DNA of 64,000 bases, taken from positions 682,001-746,000 of the forward strand of contig NZ_CP022685.1 of assembly GCF_002556545.1 (NCBI RefSeq), written 5' to 3'. The DNA is from Streptomyces formicae. GTDB taxonomy: Bacteria; Actinomycetota; Actinomycetes; Streptomycetales; Streptomycetaceae. This document shows, in pieces, positions 37,428 to 45,781 of this stretch (positions are counted from its first letter, which is position 1; the number at the start of each line of letters is the position of its first letter). The notes under the pieces are model-generated. The model was not told the origin of the DNA. It searched no databases and saw nothing but the letters and a program-made list of their open reading frames with translations. Made by a program: the position numbers and the translations under genes.

Positions 37428-38484
37428 GGCTCTCTCCCTTCGTCACCGGAGCCGTCCAGCAGCGCACGCCGGGCTCTCGCGCGAGCACGGCAGCCAGCGC
37501 GTCGGCCGTGCGCTCAGTGGCCGTCAGGGCGATCACACATCCGCCTAGTCCTCCTCCGCTCATCTTCGCGCCCAGTGCACCGGCGTTGAGTGCGGCTTCC
37601 ACCAGGTGATTGGTCCGGTCGGTGGTCAGCTCAAGCCCGTCGAGAAGTTGGTGACAGCTCGTCAGGCACTTGCCCAGCGCTACCAGATGGCCCCGTTTCA
37701 GGTCCCGCAGTCCGGCACGGGTCAATGCCACCGAGCGGCTGAGGAACGTCTCACGGCTGCCGGGGTGCTTGGTGAAGCTCTCCCGCAGCATCGTTACGGC
37801 CTCCTTCGTAGAGGCGCCGCTGCCGCTGTCCGCCACCACGATCCAACCGTCAGTACCCACCGTTGGGTTACTGATCCGCCCTCCGGCCAGCAATACCGGC
37901 CTGTGGCTGCCGGTGGCCAGGGCATCGATGCCGCTTGCCTTGCCATGTACCGTATTCTCGGACATCTGCACAAAGTGGAAGACAGCCTCGGCGTTCAAAC
38001 GCAGGCCAAGAAGGTTGTTCAGCGCCTGGGCCACAGCGCGGGCGCACGCCGCACTGGCGCCAAGGCCACGTGCAGACGGCACCCCGCTCTCCACCAGCAC
38101 GTCCACACCCGGTGCCCCCCGCAGGTCCGCCTGGCGCAGCATGGCCCCCGTAAGTTCCCACAATCCTTCCGGCACGCGACTCTTCGGAGCGTGGGACGAC
38201 ACTGACATGGGGCCGCACGGCACGCCTGGTGGCGTCTGAACCAACCGGAACGACAACATCCCGCCCCCAGCCCGGTCACTGCGCACCACGCGAGCGCGGC
38301 AGCCCACTCCGGGCACCGGCAGCGCCACGGTAGGGGCCCCGTAGACCGCGGCATGCTCACCCAGCAGGATGACCTTCCCGTGTGCTACCCCGGTGCCCGT
38401 GCGGGGCAGCTCGGCCTCCCAACCCACCTGGGACGGTGCTGGCGAGCCCCTCTTCTGCTCGGCGTCACTCACGTTCCGCGCCAT
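37414..38484 (-). CDS. mvk: Mevalonate kinase
   Basis: A 356-residue GHMP kinase that phosphorylates mevalonate. GVAHGKVILLGEHAAVYGAP is motif 1, SARGLGASAACARAVAQAL is the phosphate loop (usually GLGSSAA; one Ser is Ala here), NTVHGKASGIDALAT contains the catalytic Asp region, and LGAKMSGGGLGGCVIAL is motif 3. ATG 38484 is preceded by GGGAGGCGGTGAG. The start lies within the end of a small upstream frame (38465-38662), suggesting coupled translation. It appears functional. Confidence 0.94.
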   Translation of the reverse strand: MARNVSDAEQKRGSPAPSQVGWEAELPRTGTGVAHGKVILLGEHAAVYGAPTVALPVPGVGCRARVVRSDRAGGGMLSFRLVQTPPGVPCGPMSVSSHAPKSRVPEGLWELTGAMLRQADLRGAPGVDVLVESGVPSARGLGASAACARAVAQALNNLLGLRLNAEAVFHFVQMSENTVHGKASGIDALATGSHRPVLLAGGRISNPTVGTDGWIVVADSGSGASTKEAVTMLRESFTKHPGSRETFLSRSVALTRAGLRDLKRGHLVALGKCLTSCHQLLDGLELTTDRTNHLVEAALNAGALGAKMSGGGLGGCVIALTATERTADALAAVLAREPGVRCWTAPVTKGESHAGI

Positions 38485-38662
38485 GGCTGCTCACCGCCTC
38501 CCGCACGGGCGTCGGCACGCTGGGCAGCAACTGTTGTGTCAGTGCTGGAGCCCAACGGCAAACGGGCCTCGTGGTCAAGAGGATCTTCAGAGCGATCTCG
38601 GAGCAGGTAAGGATGTTGCCGATACCACTGACCTGTGCGCGGGCGATTGGTGCTGCGCTCAT
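38465..38662 (-). CDS. Small hypothetical protein upstream of mevalonate kinase
   Basis: A 65-residue frame starting MSAAPIARAQVSG, preceded by AAAGGA at 9 nt (an alternative ATG lies 6 nt upstream), with its stop 20 nt inside the mevalonate kinase start. The product has a hydrophobic stretch NILTCSEIALKILLTT and two Cys, then a Pro-rich tail. I recognise no family. The overlap with mvk is the best evidence that it is translated. It could be a coupling leader, a small pathway protein, or chance. Confidence 0.4.
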   Translation of the reverse strand: MSAAPIARAQVSGIGNILTCSEIALKILLTTRPVCRWAPALTQQLLPSVPTPVREAVSSHGAERE

Positions 38663-38846
38663 ACCCATCGTCCTTTCTGTTGTGCGCCCAGTGCTGTGCC
38701 CGGGCTATTTCTCGCCCCGGCAATGCTGGGCCGACTGCGGCACCTCGCCGCATGCAGGAACGAGCTCGAATCCAGTAGGAGTTGAACCGCTCGTTGCCTC
38801 GTCCGGCGGGGGCCGTGCGGAGCCAATACCTGCTCCTGCGTCGCCT
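38663..38846. other. Intergenic region, ACP to small ORF
   Basis: A 184-bp stretch within the operon. I see no recognisable frame; the reverse-strand frames here have no ribosome binding site. It may hold an internal promoter or RNA structure. Confidence 0.35.
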
Positions 38847-39089
38847 CTAAGCGCATTCGGCGATCTCGGCGCAGCGGGCGACGGTCGTGCCATCCGCGTT
38901 GAGCAAGTCGTCGTCGATGGGCTTGCCCAACGCGTTCTCGAGCTTCTGCGCCAGCTCCGTAATTTTGAGGGAGTCGAGATCAAGATCCTCCAGCAGCCTG
39001 TGGTCCGGCCTGACGTCATCGACCGGCCGCTCGCTGAGGAAGGCAACAATGTTCTGCACTTGCACCAGAATTTCTTGATCGACGGACAC
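38847..39089 (-). CDS. Acyl carrier protein
   Basis: An 80-residue stand-alone ACP. It has the phosphopantetheine attachment site EDLDLDSLKI, with Ser40 as the modified residue, in a typical acidic four-helix sequence. GTG 39089 is preceded by AAGGAG at 6 nt. It lies between the FabH-like ketosynthase (50 bp upstream) and the mevalonate genes. A dedicated ACP in a mevalonate operon is unusual. It may carry malonyl or acetoacetyl units made with the ketosynthase. Confidence 0.9.
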   Translation of the reverse strand: MSVDQEILVQVQNIVAFLSERPVDDVRPDHRLLEDLDLDSLKITELAQKLENALGKPIDDDLLNADGTTVARCAEIAECA

Positions 39090-39138
39090 GGTTTACTCCT
39101 TGATTGAGAAGATCGGATCGTTGCAATGAAATCGGACT

Positions 39139-40134
39139 TCACGGGCACAGAACGACTTGCGCCGCATAGCAGAGTCCCGCGCCGAACCCGAAGAGGAGGA
39201 CGGGATCGCCTCGACTGACATCGCCCCTCTGGCGCAGCGCGTGTAGCGCGAGCGGTACGGAAGCGGCCGAGGTGTTGCCCGCATTGGTCACGTCAGTGGC
39301 GGTCACCAGGTCAGGCGCCCCTAGGCCCTGACGCAACGCTTCGATGATGCGCAGATTCGCCTGATGCGGCACGAACGCTCGCAGGTCGGCGGGTTCCAGG
39401 CCCGCCCGCTCGCAGGCGACCTGCATGACAGCGGCCAGTTCGGATGTGGTCCAGCGAAAGACTTTGCGCCCCGCCATTTCCATCCGGCTCGTCTCGCTCG
39501 GGATCCTGATCAGGTCCGAGTGCGTCCCGTCGCTGCCCCACGCGACAGGGAAGATGGCGGGCTCAGCCGACGGCACAACAAGAGCTGCGGCAGCCCCATC
39601 CGCAAAAATCGGACCGGTATCGCGGTCCTCGGGAGCTACCCAGTCCGTCATCCGCTCCGAGCCGATCACCAGCACGCTACGCGCGGTTCCGGCGCGCACC
39701 AGAGCGTCGGCGACCGCCAACCCGTGGCAAAACCCGGAACACGCAGCATTGAGGTCGAAACCGGCTGCCGCCGTGCAGCCGATAGCGGCAGCGGTTGACG
39801 CAGCCCCATTGGGCATGGGAGACGGCATCGAACAGGTGGAAAGGAGCACGACATCGACGTCATCGGCGGTGGCATCGCAGTCGGCCAGCGCTTCCTTGCC
39901 CGCCGCGACGGCCATCGTCACCACCGTCTCGGCTTCCCTGGCGTGAGAGCGTTCCTCGACCCCGACCCGATTCGAGATCCATTCCGGGCTCACACCGGCT
40001 GCCGTGGCCGCCTCCTCATTGGTCACCACGGCCACAGGCCGGTACGCGCCGAGTCCATCGATGCGGGAACCGGCGCTCGGCGACAGACTCGAAGCGGCAA
40101 CCGCTGCTCCTTGAAGTTTTAGCTTTTCGTCCAC
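39139..40134 (-). CDS. FabH-like beta-ketoacyl synthase III
   Basis: A 331-residue KASIII fold enzyme with the triad Cys132 (NAACSGF), His257 (PHQANLRI) and Asn287 (NAGNTSAAS). The GFGAGLCYAAQVVL C-terminal glycine-rich strand is present. GTG 40134 is chosen because CGGAG precedes it by 7 nt and the length then matches the family; the open frame extends to 40425. The HQANLRI signature resembles FabH (decarboxylative condensation on ACP) more than the NphT7 acetoacetyl-CoA synthase found beside some mevalonate clusters. It is the first gene of the leftward operon. Inference: it makes an acetoacetyl thioester, on CoA or on the adjacent ACP, to feed HMG-CoA synthase. Confidence 0.9.
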   Translation of the reverse strand: MDEKLKLQGAAVAASSLSPSAGSRIDGLGAYRPVAVVTNEEAATAAGVSPEWISNRVGVEERSHAREAETVVTMAVAAGKEALADCDATADDVDVVLLSTCSMPSPMPNGAASTAAAIGCTAAAGFDLNAACSGFCHGLAVADALVRAGTARSVLVIGSERMTDWVAPEDRDTGPIFADGAAAALVVPSAEPAIFPVAWGSDGTHSDLIRIPSETSRMEMAGRKVFRWTTSELAAVMQVACERAGLEPADLRAFVPHQANLRIIEALRQGLGAPDLVTATDVTNAGNTSAASVPLALHALRQRGDVSRGDPVLLFGFGAGLCYAAQVVLCP

Positions 40135-41091
40135 TTGGCACTCCGATACGTTGCGGCAAGAGGCACCTGCGACATGCGACGCGGGTGGCGGCTGGTTGCC
40201 CTCGGCAGTCAACCGCGCCGCATGGAGCGGCATCTGGTGCGATCGGCGCCATATGGCCGCCCGGGCGCCTGCCCCTGTTGCAAACCAACCCGCCCAGAGG
40301 TGTCCGTCGTGAACAGCGCTGCCGATACCACGGAAACCACCAGCCGAAATCACAAGATGGGGTTGAGGACACGTCGATTCGCCACACCTGACCAGCCAAT
40401 CCGCCAAGAGGTACGTATCCGTCAAGTACCCCCAGGTTCTGTCTAACCCCGTCAGTACCGTGATCCAGACGTGAACGCGTTGAACGCCCAGACTCGTCGG
40501 CTCACTACGTCAGGGAAATAGCTGGTCAGGTGCCACACGCCACCGATGTGCCAGACAGGCACCGGTGCTGCGGGCTTCCTCGGCCCGCAGTGCGGCGCCC
40601 TCGCATCCCCGTCAGTAAGGAAACGCCCGCCAGGTGAGACCTGTTCGACGCCTCGGGGTGGGGCACCTGGGCTCCAAGGCTGTGCGGGCCGGATGCGGTA
40701 TTGGGGGCATGTAGGTTGTCAGACAGTCCAGTTGACGAGCTGACCGGCCTATACGCAGGTGATCTGGGCCGCATGACGGGCACTCGCCGGAGGAGCTCGT
40801 GGACCGCGTCGCCTTTCGCAGGCTGGAAACCAACGACTATGGTGTCGGGCCAGCGTTGCCTGGTCGGGTGGATCCGACGGGGGGCGCGCGTCAGCGTTCA
40901 GAGGGCGCACGGGTATCTGGCGCGTGCGACCACCCGCTCCCATAGCTGTCCGAGGTGCGGGTACTCGACTCCATACACACCGTTTCCGCGCAGAGACGTA
41001 AGCGACACAGCCGTTGATGTGCGCAGAGCAGAACCACCTGCGCCGCCACAGTCTCCGGAAGCGCGATCGAACGACTGATAGGAGTCACGCT
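40135..41091. promoter_or_regulatory. Divergent intergenic region, mevalonate operon and regulator 2
   Basis: A 957-bp non-coding stretch between the leftward KASIII gene and the rightward regulator. It must hold the promoters of both. It includes the operator-like element at 40471-40489. Short open frames on both strands show no motif. The length is unusually large for a divergent promoter and may include remnants of a lost gene. Confidence 0.45.
40471..40489 (+). promoter_or_regulatory. Putative operator related to 11566-11584
   Basis: GTGAACGCGTTGAACGCCC contains two direct GAACGC units and matches the element upstream of the prenyl synthase at 14 of 19 ungapped positions. It lies 337 bp upstream of the KASIII start. 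Confidence 0.3.
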
Positions 41092-42465
41092 GTGTCACGC
41101 CACGCGCCAAACCGTCAATTGTCCGACTTGCTCGCTGAGGCCAACTGGAGTGCCGGGGACCTGGCCAGAGCGATTAACATCTTAGGTCAGGCTGCGAGGT
41201 TGTCATTGAGCTACGACCGTACATCGGTGGCACATTGGCTCGCTGGGTCGCGCCCGCGGGCTCCCATACCGGACCTCGCCGCCAGAGCGCTGAGCCGCCG
41301 CAGCGGGCGCGTCATCACTCCCGAAGACACCGGGCTGTCCCAGTCACCGTCCAGCCGCGCGGCCCGCAACCCCAATCCACTGGAGGAGGGCGACCCACTA
41401 CGCCGGCTCACCGCGCTGTGCCGACAGGACGCAGACCCCGCCCGCCGGTCCCCACTGACCGCCAGCCCCTACACGTTGGCCGCTCTCACCCTGCCCGACT
41501 GGACTCCCCGGCCGACATCCACCTCACCGAACGCAAGTGAGCGGGCGGTCTCCTGCTCATCGGCGGATGTGCGCATCCTGCAGGAGATGGCAGAGGTGTT
41601 CGCCTCTCTGTGCTCGGCCCACGGCGGAGGGCATGCCCGTTCCGCGCTTGCCGCGTACATCACTGACGATGCCGAACGCATGCTGGTCGCTCCGGCCACC
41701 TCCGAGGTGCACCAGCACCTGTGCACAGCAGCCGCCCAGCTGACCCACCTGCTGGGAGTGATGACCGAAGATGCGGGATACGCGGGCCTCGCCCAGTGCT
41801 ATTACCGCACGGCCCTGGACTTGGCCCGCCAGGCTGATGACCGCGCCACCTACGCCATCACACTGCGGACCATGAGCCTGCAGGCCCTGAGCCTGGGGCA
41901 CCCATCCCAGGCACACACGCTGGCCCAGACCGCCCTGGACACGGCAGGCGCCGGCACTACTACCGCGGCAACCCGTTCCTTCCTGCTTGCTCAGCGTGCT
42001 CTCACCTACGCCGCAGTGCGCCAGCCACGCCGATCCCGTGCGGACCTGCGAGCCGCCGACCGACAGCACGAACGGGCCTCCAGTCCCCCCGGTCCCTTCA
42101 CCTCCTATCCCCGGGCCGGGCTCGAATATCACACCGCCCGCACTCTCAACGCACTCGGCGAGCCTGGCCCTGCCCTGGCCTCTCTGACCCACGCTGCACG
42201 CCATCGTGCCCCGGCCCAGGGCAAGGCATGGGCTCTCACCCATGCCCGCCTCGCCGAAGCCCGGGTGAACCTGGGTCAGCTGGAAGCTGCCTGCGACCAC
42301 TGGCACACTTTCCTCGACCACTACCCCTACCTGCACTCCGCCCAGGTCGACCAGGCCCTGACACGACTGCGCCAGAGGGCTGGCGCCTTCCCGCGGCAGA
42401 ACCGCGCGGTCTCCCTGCTCCACCGGGCCCGCGGCCTCGAGCGCCCGATCCGGCCCTGCGGCTAA
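41092..42465 (+). CDS. XRE-like regulator with TPR-like C-terminus (copy 2)
   Basis: A 457-residue paralogue of the regulator at 10166-11521 with the same organisation: helix-turn-helix-like N-terminus (ANWSAGDLARAINILG, YDRTSVAHWLAGSRPRAPIP, RRSGRVITPEDTGL), then LEEGDPLRRLTALCRQDADPARR, and helical repeats such as GLAQCYYRTALDLARQADDRATYA. GTG 41092 is preceded by AGGAG at 7 nt. It is divergent from the mevalonate operon, so a role in its control is likely. With copy 1 it brackets the terpenoid locus. Confidence 0.8.
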   Translation: MSRHAPNRQLSDLLAEANWSAGDLARAINILGQAARLSLSYDRTSVAHWLAGSRPRAPIPDLAARALSRRSGRVITPEDTGLSQSPSSRAARNPNPLEEGDPLRRLTALCRQDADPARRSPLTASPYTLAALTLPDWTPRPTSTSPNASERAVSCSSADVRILQEMAEVFASLCSAHGGGHARSALAAYITDDAERMLVAPATSEVHQHLCTAAAQLTHLLGVMTEDAGYAGLAQCYYRTALDLARQADDRATYAITLRTMSLQALSLGHPSQAHTLAQTALDTAGAGTTTAATRSFLLAQRALTYAAVRQPRRSRADLRAADRQHERASSPPGPFTSYPRAGLEYHTARTLNALGEPGPALASLTHAARHRAPAQGKAWALTHARLAEARVNLGQLEAACDHWHTFLDHYPYLHSAQVDQALTRLRQRAGAFPRQNRAVSLLHRARGLERPIRPCG

Positions 42466-43288
42466 ACCGAGACGCCACCGGCGGCTGCACACGGCTACCC
42501 CTGATCTGTTGCACCCTCACTCGCCTCAAGTTGCACCAGTCTGCGGCAAGGATCTGCCGTCGCATCCATGAGTTGGCTCACGGCAGCGGTTGTGCAGCAC
42601 AGCCTCTCCGCTGCTTCGCTCTCTTCGGTGACGTCTACGGCCAGCGGCTCAAGGGCAAAGGGATCGTCCATGGCCCCTACCTATGCCATGGGCCTTGCAG
42701 GACGCAGCATCCCCCCGGAACTTCCCGGCTGTCTTGCACCCGCAGAAAGGTTTCAGCTTCCGCCGTCTGGCCGCAGGCGCCCAGCAGCTCCGAGCCCGGA
42801 CTCCACAAGAGCACGGCCGTGCAAGGCCTTGCTGGGCTCCAGCTTCTGCATGGTCGCCTCAGACTCAGGATTGCACATGGGTGCTTGCGTCGCCCTCGGC
42901 GGGCAGCGCGATCGTGAACGCCGCAGCTACGCGGGCGTCCGGGCCTTGGGCTCAGCTGACGGAACCGGAAGCAGCCCCGCTTCGACGATCGGCACCTGCG
43001 CGCTGAACGGGCAAACGATCACACGTCTGTGATCAACCCCGCAGATGCTCCCATGTCACAGGAGGGTGTCTACCGCATGTGCCATGCAATACCGCGGAGC
43101 CCACTCGCCAGCACCACAGACCGGCCACCAAAATCCGGACCGGGTGCGGACCAACTCGGCTTCGCACCGGACGTTTCCGCCCTTTGCCGCTGGTCAGAAG
43201 CGACGTCGCGCATGTACCACCAGCAGACCAAGAACCTTCTGGTGTCGTACTCGGCGAAGAAGCTCGGCTTCTTCTAGAGGCACGAGAA
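42466..43288. other. No convincing gene
   Basis: About 800 bp after the regulator with overlapping short frames on the plus strand only. One frame ends MYHQQTKNLLVSYSAKKLGFF at 43277, just before a strong terminator hairpin. This could be the 3' end of a displaced gene, but I do not recognise it. Confidence 0.35.
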
Positions 43289-43326
43289 AAGGCGCCTGAC
43301 CTGGGCTTTTACCCGTCAGGCGCCTT
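43289..43326. terminator. Strong stem-loop terminator
   Basis: A 12-bp perfect stem AAGGCGCCTGAC / GTCAGGCGCCTT with a 14-nt loop. It lies between the frame ending at 43277 and the converging integrase fragment, so it could serve both directions. Confidence 0.7.
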
Positions 43327-43438
43327 CCGCTCGACCCGCTCAGCCCAGGGCCCGGTTTACGTTGTAACTCCCAGTTCCTCCCACCGCTACCCCCCTTCTG
43401 ACCAGCTGTTCCGGACCAGTGGCGGACCAAACCCCGAC

Positions 43439-43837
43439 TCACCCCGCAGGTACCCCGCCCTGGCTGACGCGGTCCCACTCCTTCATCGACTGCTCGATGA
43501 GGCGGTTGGCCTGCTCCCGGACGCCGTCCAGGAACTTGGCGTAGTGCCGGAAGAGGACCTCGATGCTCTGGCCCGCGCGGCGGGCACACTCGGCCGGGTC
43601 CACACCGGAGTACAGCCAGAACGAGATCCCGGCGTGCCGAAGGTCGTAGGGCCGCTTGGCCAGCCCGGAGGCGAGTTCCGTGCGCGTCAGGACGCACTTC
43701 CGCGCCCGCGCCCAGGTGGTGCCGTACGCGGCCGCGTCCACGTAGCTGCTGGCCTGGTTCCGGAACAGCCGCCCGTCCGGCGCCACGCCGAACCGTTCGA
43801 TGTGCGCACGGAGGATGCGTACGAACTGCGGCGGGAT
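43439..43837 (-). pseudogene. Tyrosine recombinase (phage-type integrase) C-terminal fragment
   Basis: The reverse strand encodes the last 133 residues of an actinobacterial tyrosine recombinase: IPPQFVRILRAHIERFG, TWARARKCVLT, the catalytic YDLRHAGISFWLYSGVDPAECARRAGQS (Arg-His box) and VLFRHYAKFLDG, containing the nucleophile Tyr. The N-terminal DNA-binding region and first catalytic Arg are missing. It is joined in frame at 43837 to an unrelated gene, so this is a recombination scar. Confidence 0.82.
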
Positions 43838-44303
43838 GCCGAAGTACCGGTAGCGGACCAGGTCGATCGAGTGCCGGTGCTCGCGTGCGTCGCGGGCGTC
43901 GTAGCGGGTGAAGTCGCAGGCCACGCAGATCAACCGGGGGTGTGCTCCACAGGATCTGGGACGCGGCCGTCGCCCCGAGCCGGTCGCGGACCAGGTTCTG
44001 GAAGGCGTGCTTGTGGGCCGTCAGCCAGGCCATGTAGTACAGCCCCTGGTTGATCACGCCCGCGTCGGTGCCACGCTTGTACTCGACGATCACGGGCGCC
44101 CCGTTCTCGTCGAGGCCCAGCGAGTCGATCCGCCCGCCATCGGTGCAGTCGATCACGCACTCACTCGCGAGGAACGTGACGCCCAGCATCGTCTCCATGT
44201 GCGCCTCGATGAGGTCCTGCACATCCGCCTCGACATCAGCAAACCGCGGCATGACTTCAGTAACGCCACGCTTGGTAGGGAACAGCTTCAGACTCGCCAC
44301 CAC
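43838..44303 (-). pseudogene. DUF5655/DUF91-like nuclease-fold protein, truncated
   Basis: The N-terminal part is a PD-(D/E)XK-like domain: VEADVQDLIEAHMETMLGVTFLASE, GGRIDSLGLDENGAPVIVEYKRG (Asp and Glu-x-Lys of the fold), NQGLYYMAWLTAHKHAFQNLV. A one-base expansion of a C-run near 43940 shifts the frame, and the continuation PRLICVACDFTRYDARDAREHRHSIDLVRYRYFG is in the next frame. There the integrase fragment takes over and the C-terminus is lost. GTG 44303 follows GGAGG closely. Confidence 0.78.
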
Positions 44304-44981
44304 CCCTCCTCAACTAGGAGATGGACAGCGTCGAGCAGGTGCGCTCTATTTCCCGATGCGGCTTCAGCACCGTGGAGATGATGTGAGGGCTGACCTCTCA
44401 ACCCGCTCCTGGCGGCTCGCGCCGGGCAGGCCTCCGCGTCAGCTCAGGTGAAAGGAGCAGAGAGGTCGGTCCCCCTGATTGGACACGCGTGACCAACGCG
44501 TGGCCAGCAGCGGCCACATTCTCGCTCCTTCCGGCCGAGGGTGGCGGCCCCGGCCGTTCCAGGGAGACACTCCATGGCACCCGAGTGCCGCGCTGACGTC
44601 CACTCATCGTGCTCTTCCACATCACTGCTCTTCTTGGGCACCCGGTTCGCGTCCCCGGCACCCTCCTGAATCCCGGCCCTGAATCGGCAAGTGGAGGGTG
44701 AAGACCACCTTCTTCGGAAAGCTGCGGCCGGCCTCTCCGTCACCGAACTCGTCGGCACGGTCCAGAAGTCCGACGCGACGGACGCCAACTCCATAGCGCG
44801 CGGCGGGGGCTCGGCAGCAAGAGGCCGACATGAAGAGCGCCCTGGAGGCGCCTCCCCCCCCCGCCGCAACCAGAAGCACGACGGGGATCATGACTGAATA
44901 GCAAGCATCCGCCTGTACCCAATCACCTGCCTAACCCAAATCGAGCAGCCCCGATCCACACACCGGTCACATACGTATGCC
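44304..44981. other. No gene recognised
   Basis: About 680 bp between the truncated DUF5655-like gene and the ABC ATPase stop. Frames on both strands are short, overlapping and without motifs or good ribosome binding sites. Confidence 0.4.
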
Positions 44982-45776
44982 TCAGAGCACGGTCGACGGG
45001 ACCGCGGCGAGCGGCTCGGCGGCGTAGGTGAGCCGGACCACGCCGTCGGCATCCCGTCGCGACGACGCGGCCACGCCGAAGACACCGGCCAGGATCTCCG
45101 GCGTAAGGACGTCCAGAACGGGACCGGCCGCGACGGCAACCCCTCGGTCGAGTACGACGAGGTGGTCGCAGAAACGGGCCGCGAGGTCGAGGTCGTGCAG
45201 GACCGCGAGCGTCGTGGTGCCGGTGGAGCGGATCAGGTGCAGCAGCTCGAACCGGGCGCGGATGTCGAGGTGGTTGGTCAGCTCGTCCAGGACGAGGAGG
45301 CGGGGGCGTTGGGCCAAGGCCCGTGCCAGGAGTACGCGTTGACGTTCCCCGCCGGACAGCGACCCGTGGTCACGGTGGGCCAGGTGCCGTATGCCGCACA
45401 GGTCGACGGCTTCCTCGACCGCACGTTGGTCCTTCGGTCCGTCGCGCCCCAGAAGTCCGTGGTGCGGTGCGCGTCCCAGGGAGACGGTCTCGATGACGGT
45501 GAAGCCGCCGGTACCGTCGCCGCCGTCCTGGAGGACCGCGGCGGTGCGCAGGGCGGCGGCGCGGGGGCCGAGTTCCCAGATGTCGTCGTCGCCGACCCGG
45601 ACCGTGCCGTCGGCGGGCCGCAGGGAGCGGTAGACGGCGCGCAGCAGGGTCGACTTGCCGCTGCCGTTCGGCCCGACCAGCCCGACGAATTCGCCGGAAC
45701 GGGCCTTGATGTCCACGCCGTTCAGGATCGCGTGGCGGTCGAGCGTGATGTGGAGCCGGTCCACGGAGAGTCGCAT
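44982..45776 (-). CDS. ABC transporter ATPase (FecE/BtuD type)
   Basis: A 264-residue ATPase of the iron-siderophore, haem or cobalamin import family. Walker A is GLVGPNGSGKSTLLRAVY, the Q-loop is VLQDGGDGTGGF, the signature is SLSGGERQRVLLARAL, Walker B is RLLVLDELTNHLD and the H-loop is AVLHDLDLAARF. ATG 45776 is 5 nt after the permease stop, consistent with one operon (binding protein, permease, ATPase). Walker B has Leu between Asp and Glu, as is usual. It energises uptake at the inner face of the membrane. Confidence 0.93.
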   Translation of the reverse strand: MRLSVDRLHITLDRHAILNGVDIKARSGEFVGLVGPNGSGKSTLLRAVYRSLRPADGTVRVGDDDIWELGPRAAALRTAAVLQDGGDGTGGFTVIETVSLGRAPHHGLLGRDGPKDQRAVEEAVDLCGIRHLAHRDHGSLSGGERQRVLLARALAQRPRLLVLDELTNHLDIRARFELLHLIRSTGTTTLAVLHDLDLAARFCDHLVVLDRGVAVAAGPVLDVLTPEILAGVFGVAASSRRDADGVVRLTYAAEPLAAVPSTVL

Positions 45777-45781
45777 CGTGT

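Noticed and set aside
39139..40134. Calling the KASIII nphT7 because it adjoins mevalonate genes
   Set aside because: The His-motif context (HQANLRI) is FabH-like, whereas NphT7 has a different sequence there; only position favours that name.
39139..40425. KASIII starting at 40425
   Set aside because: The first 97 residues have no homology to the family, and GTG 40134 has a good ribosome binding site and gives the normal length.
43079..44053. Plus-strand frame opposite the integrase fragment
   Set aside because: It is the shadow of the integrase and DUF5655-like sequences, both of which have clear motifs on the minus strand.
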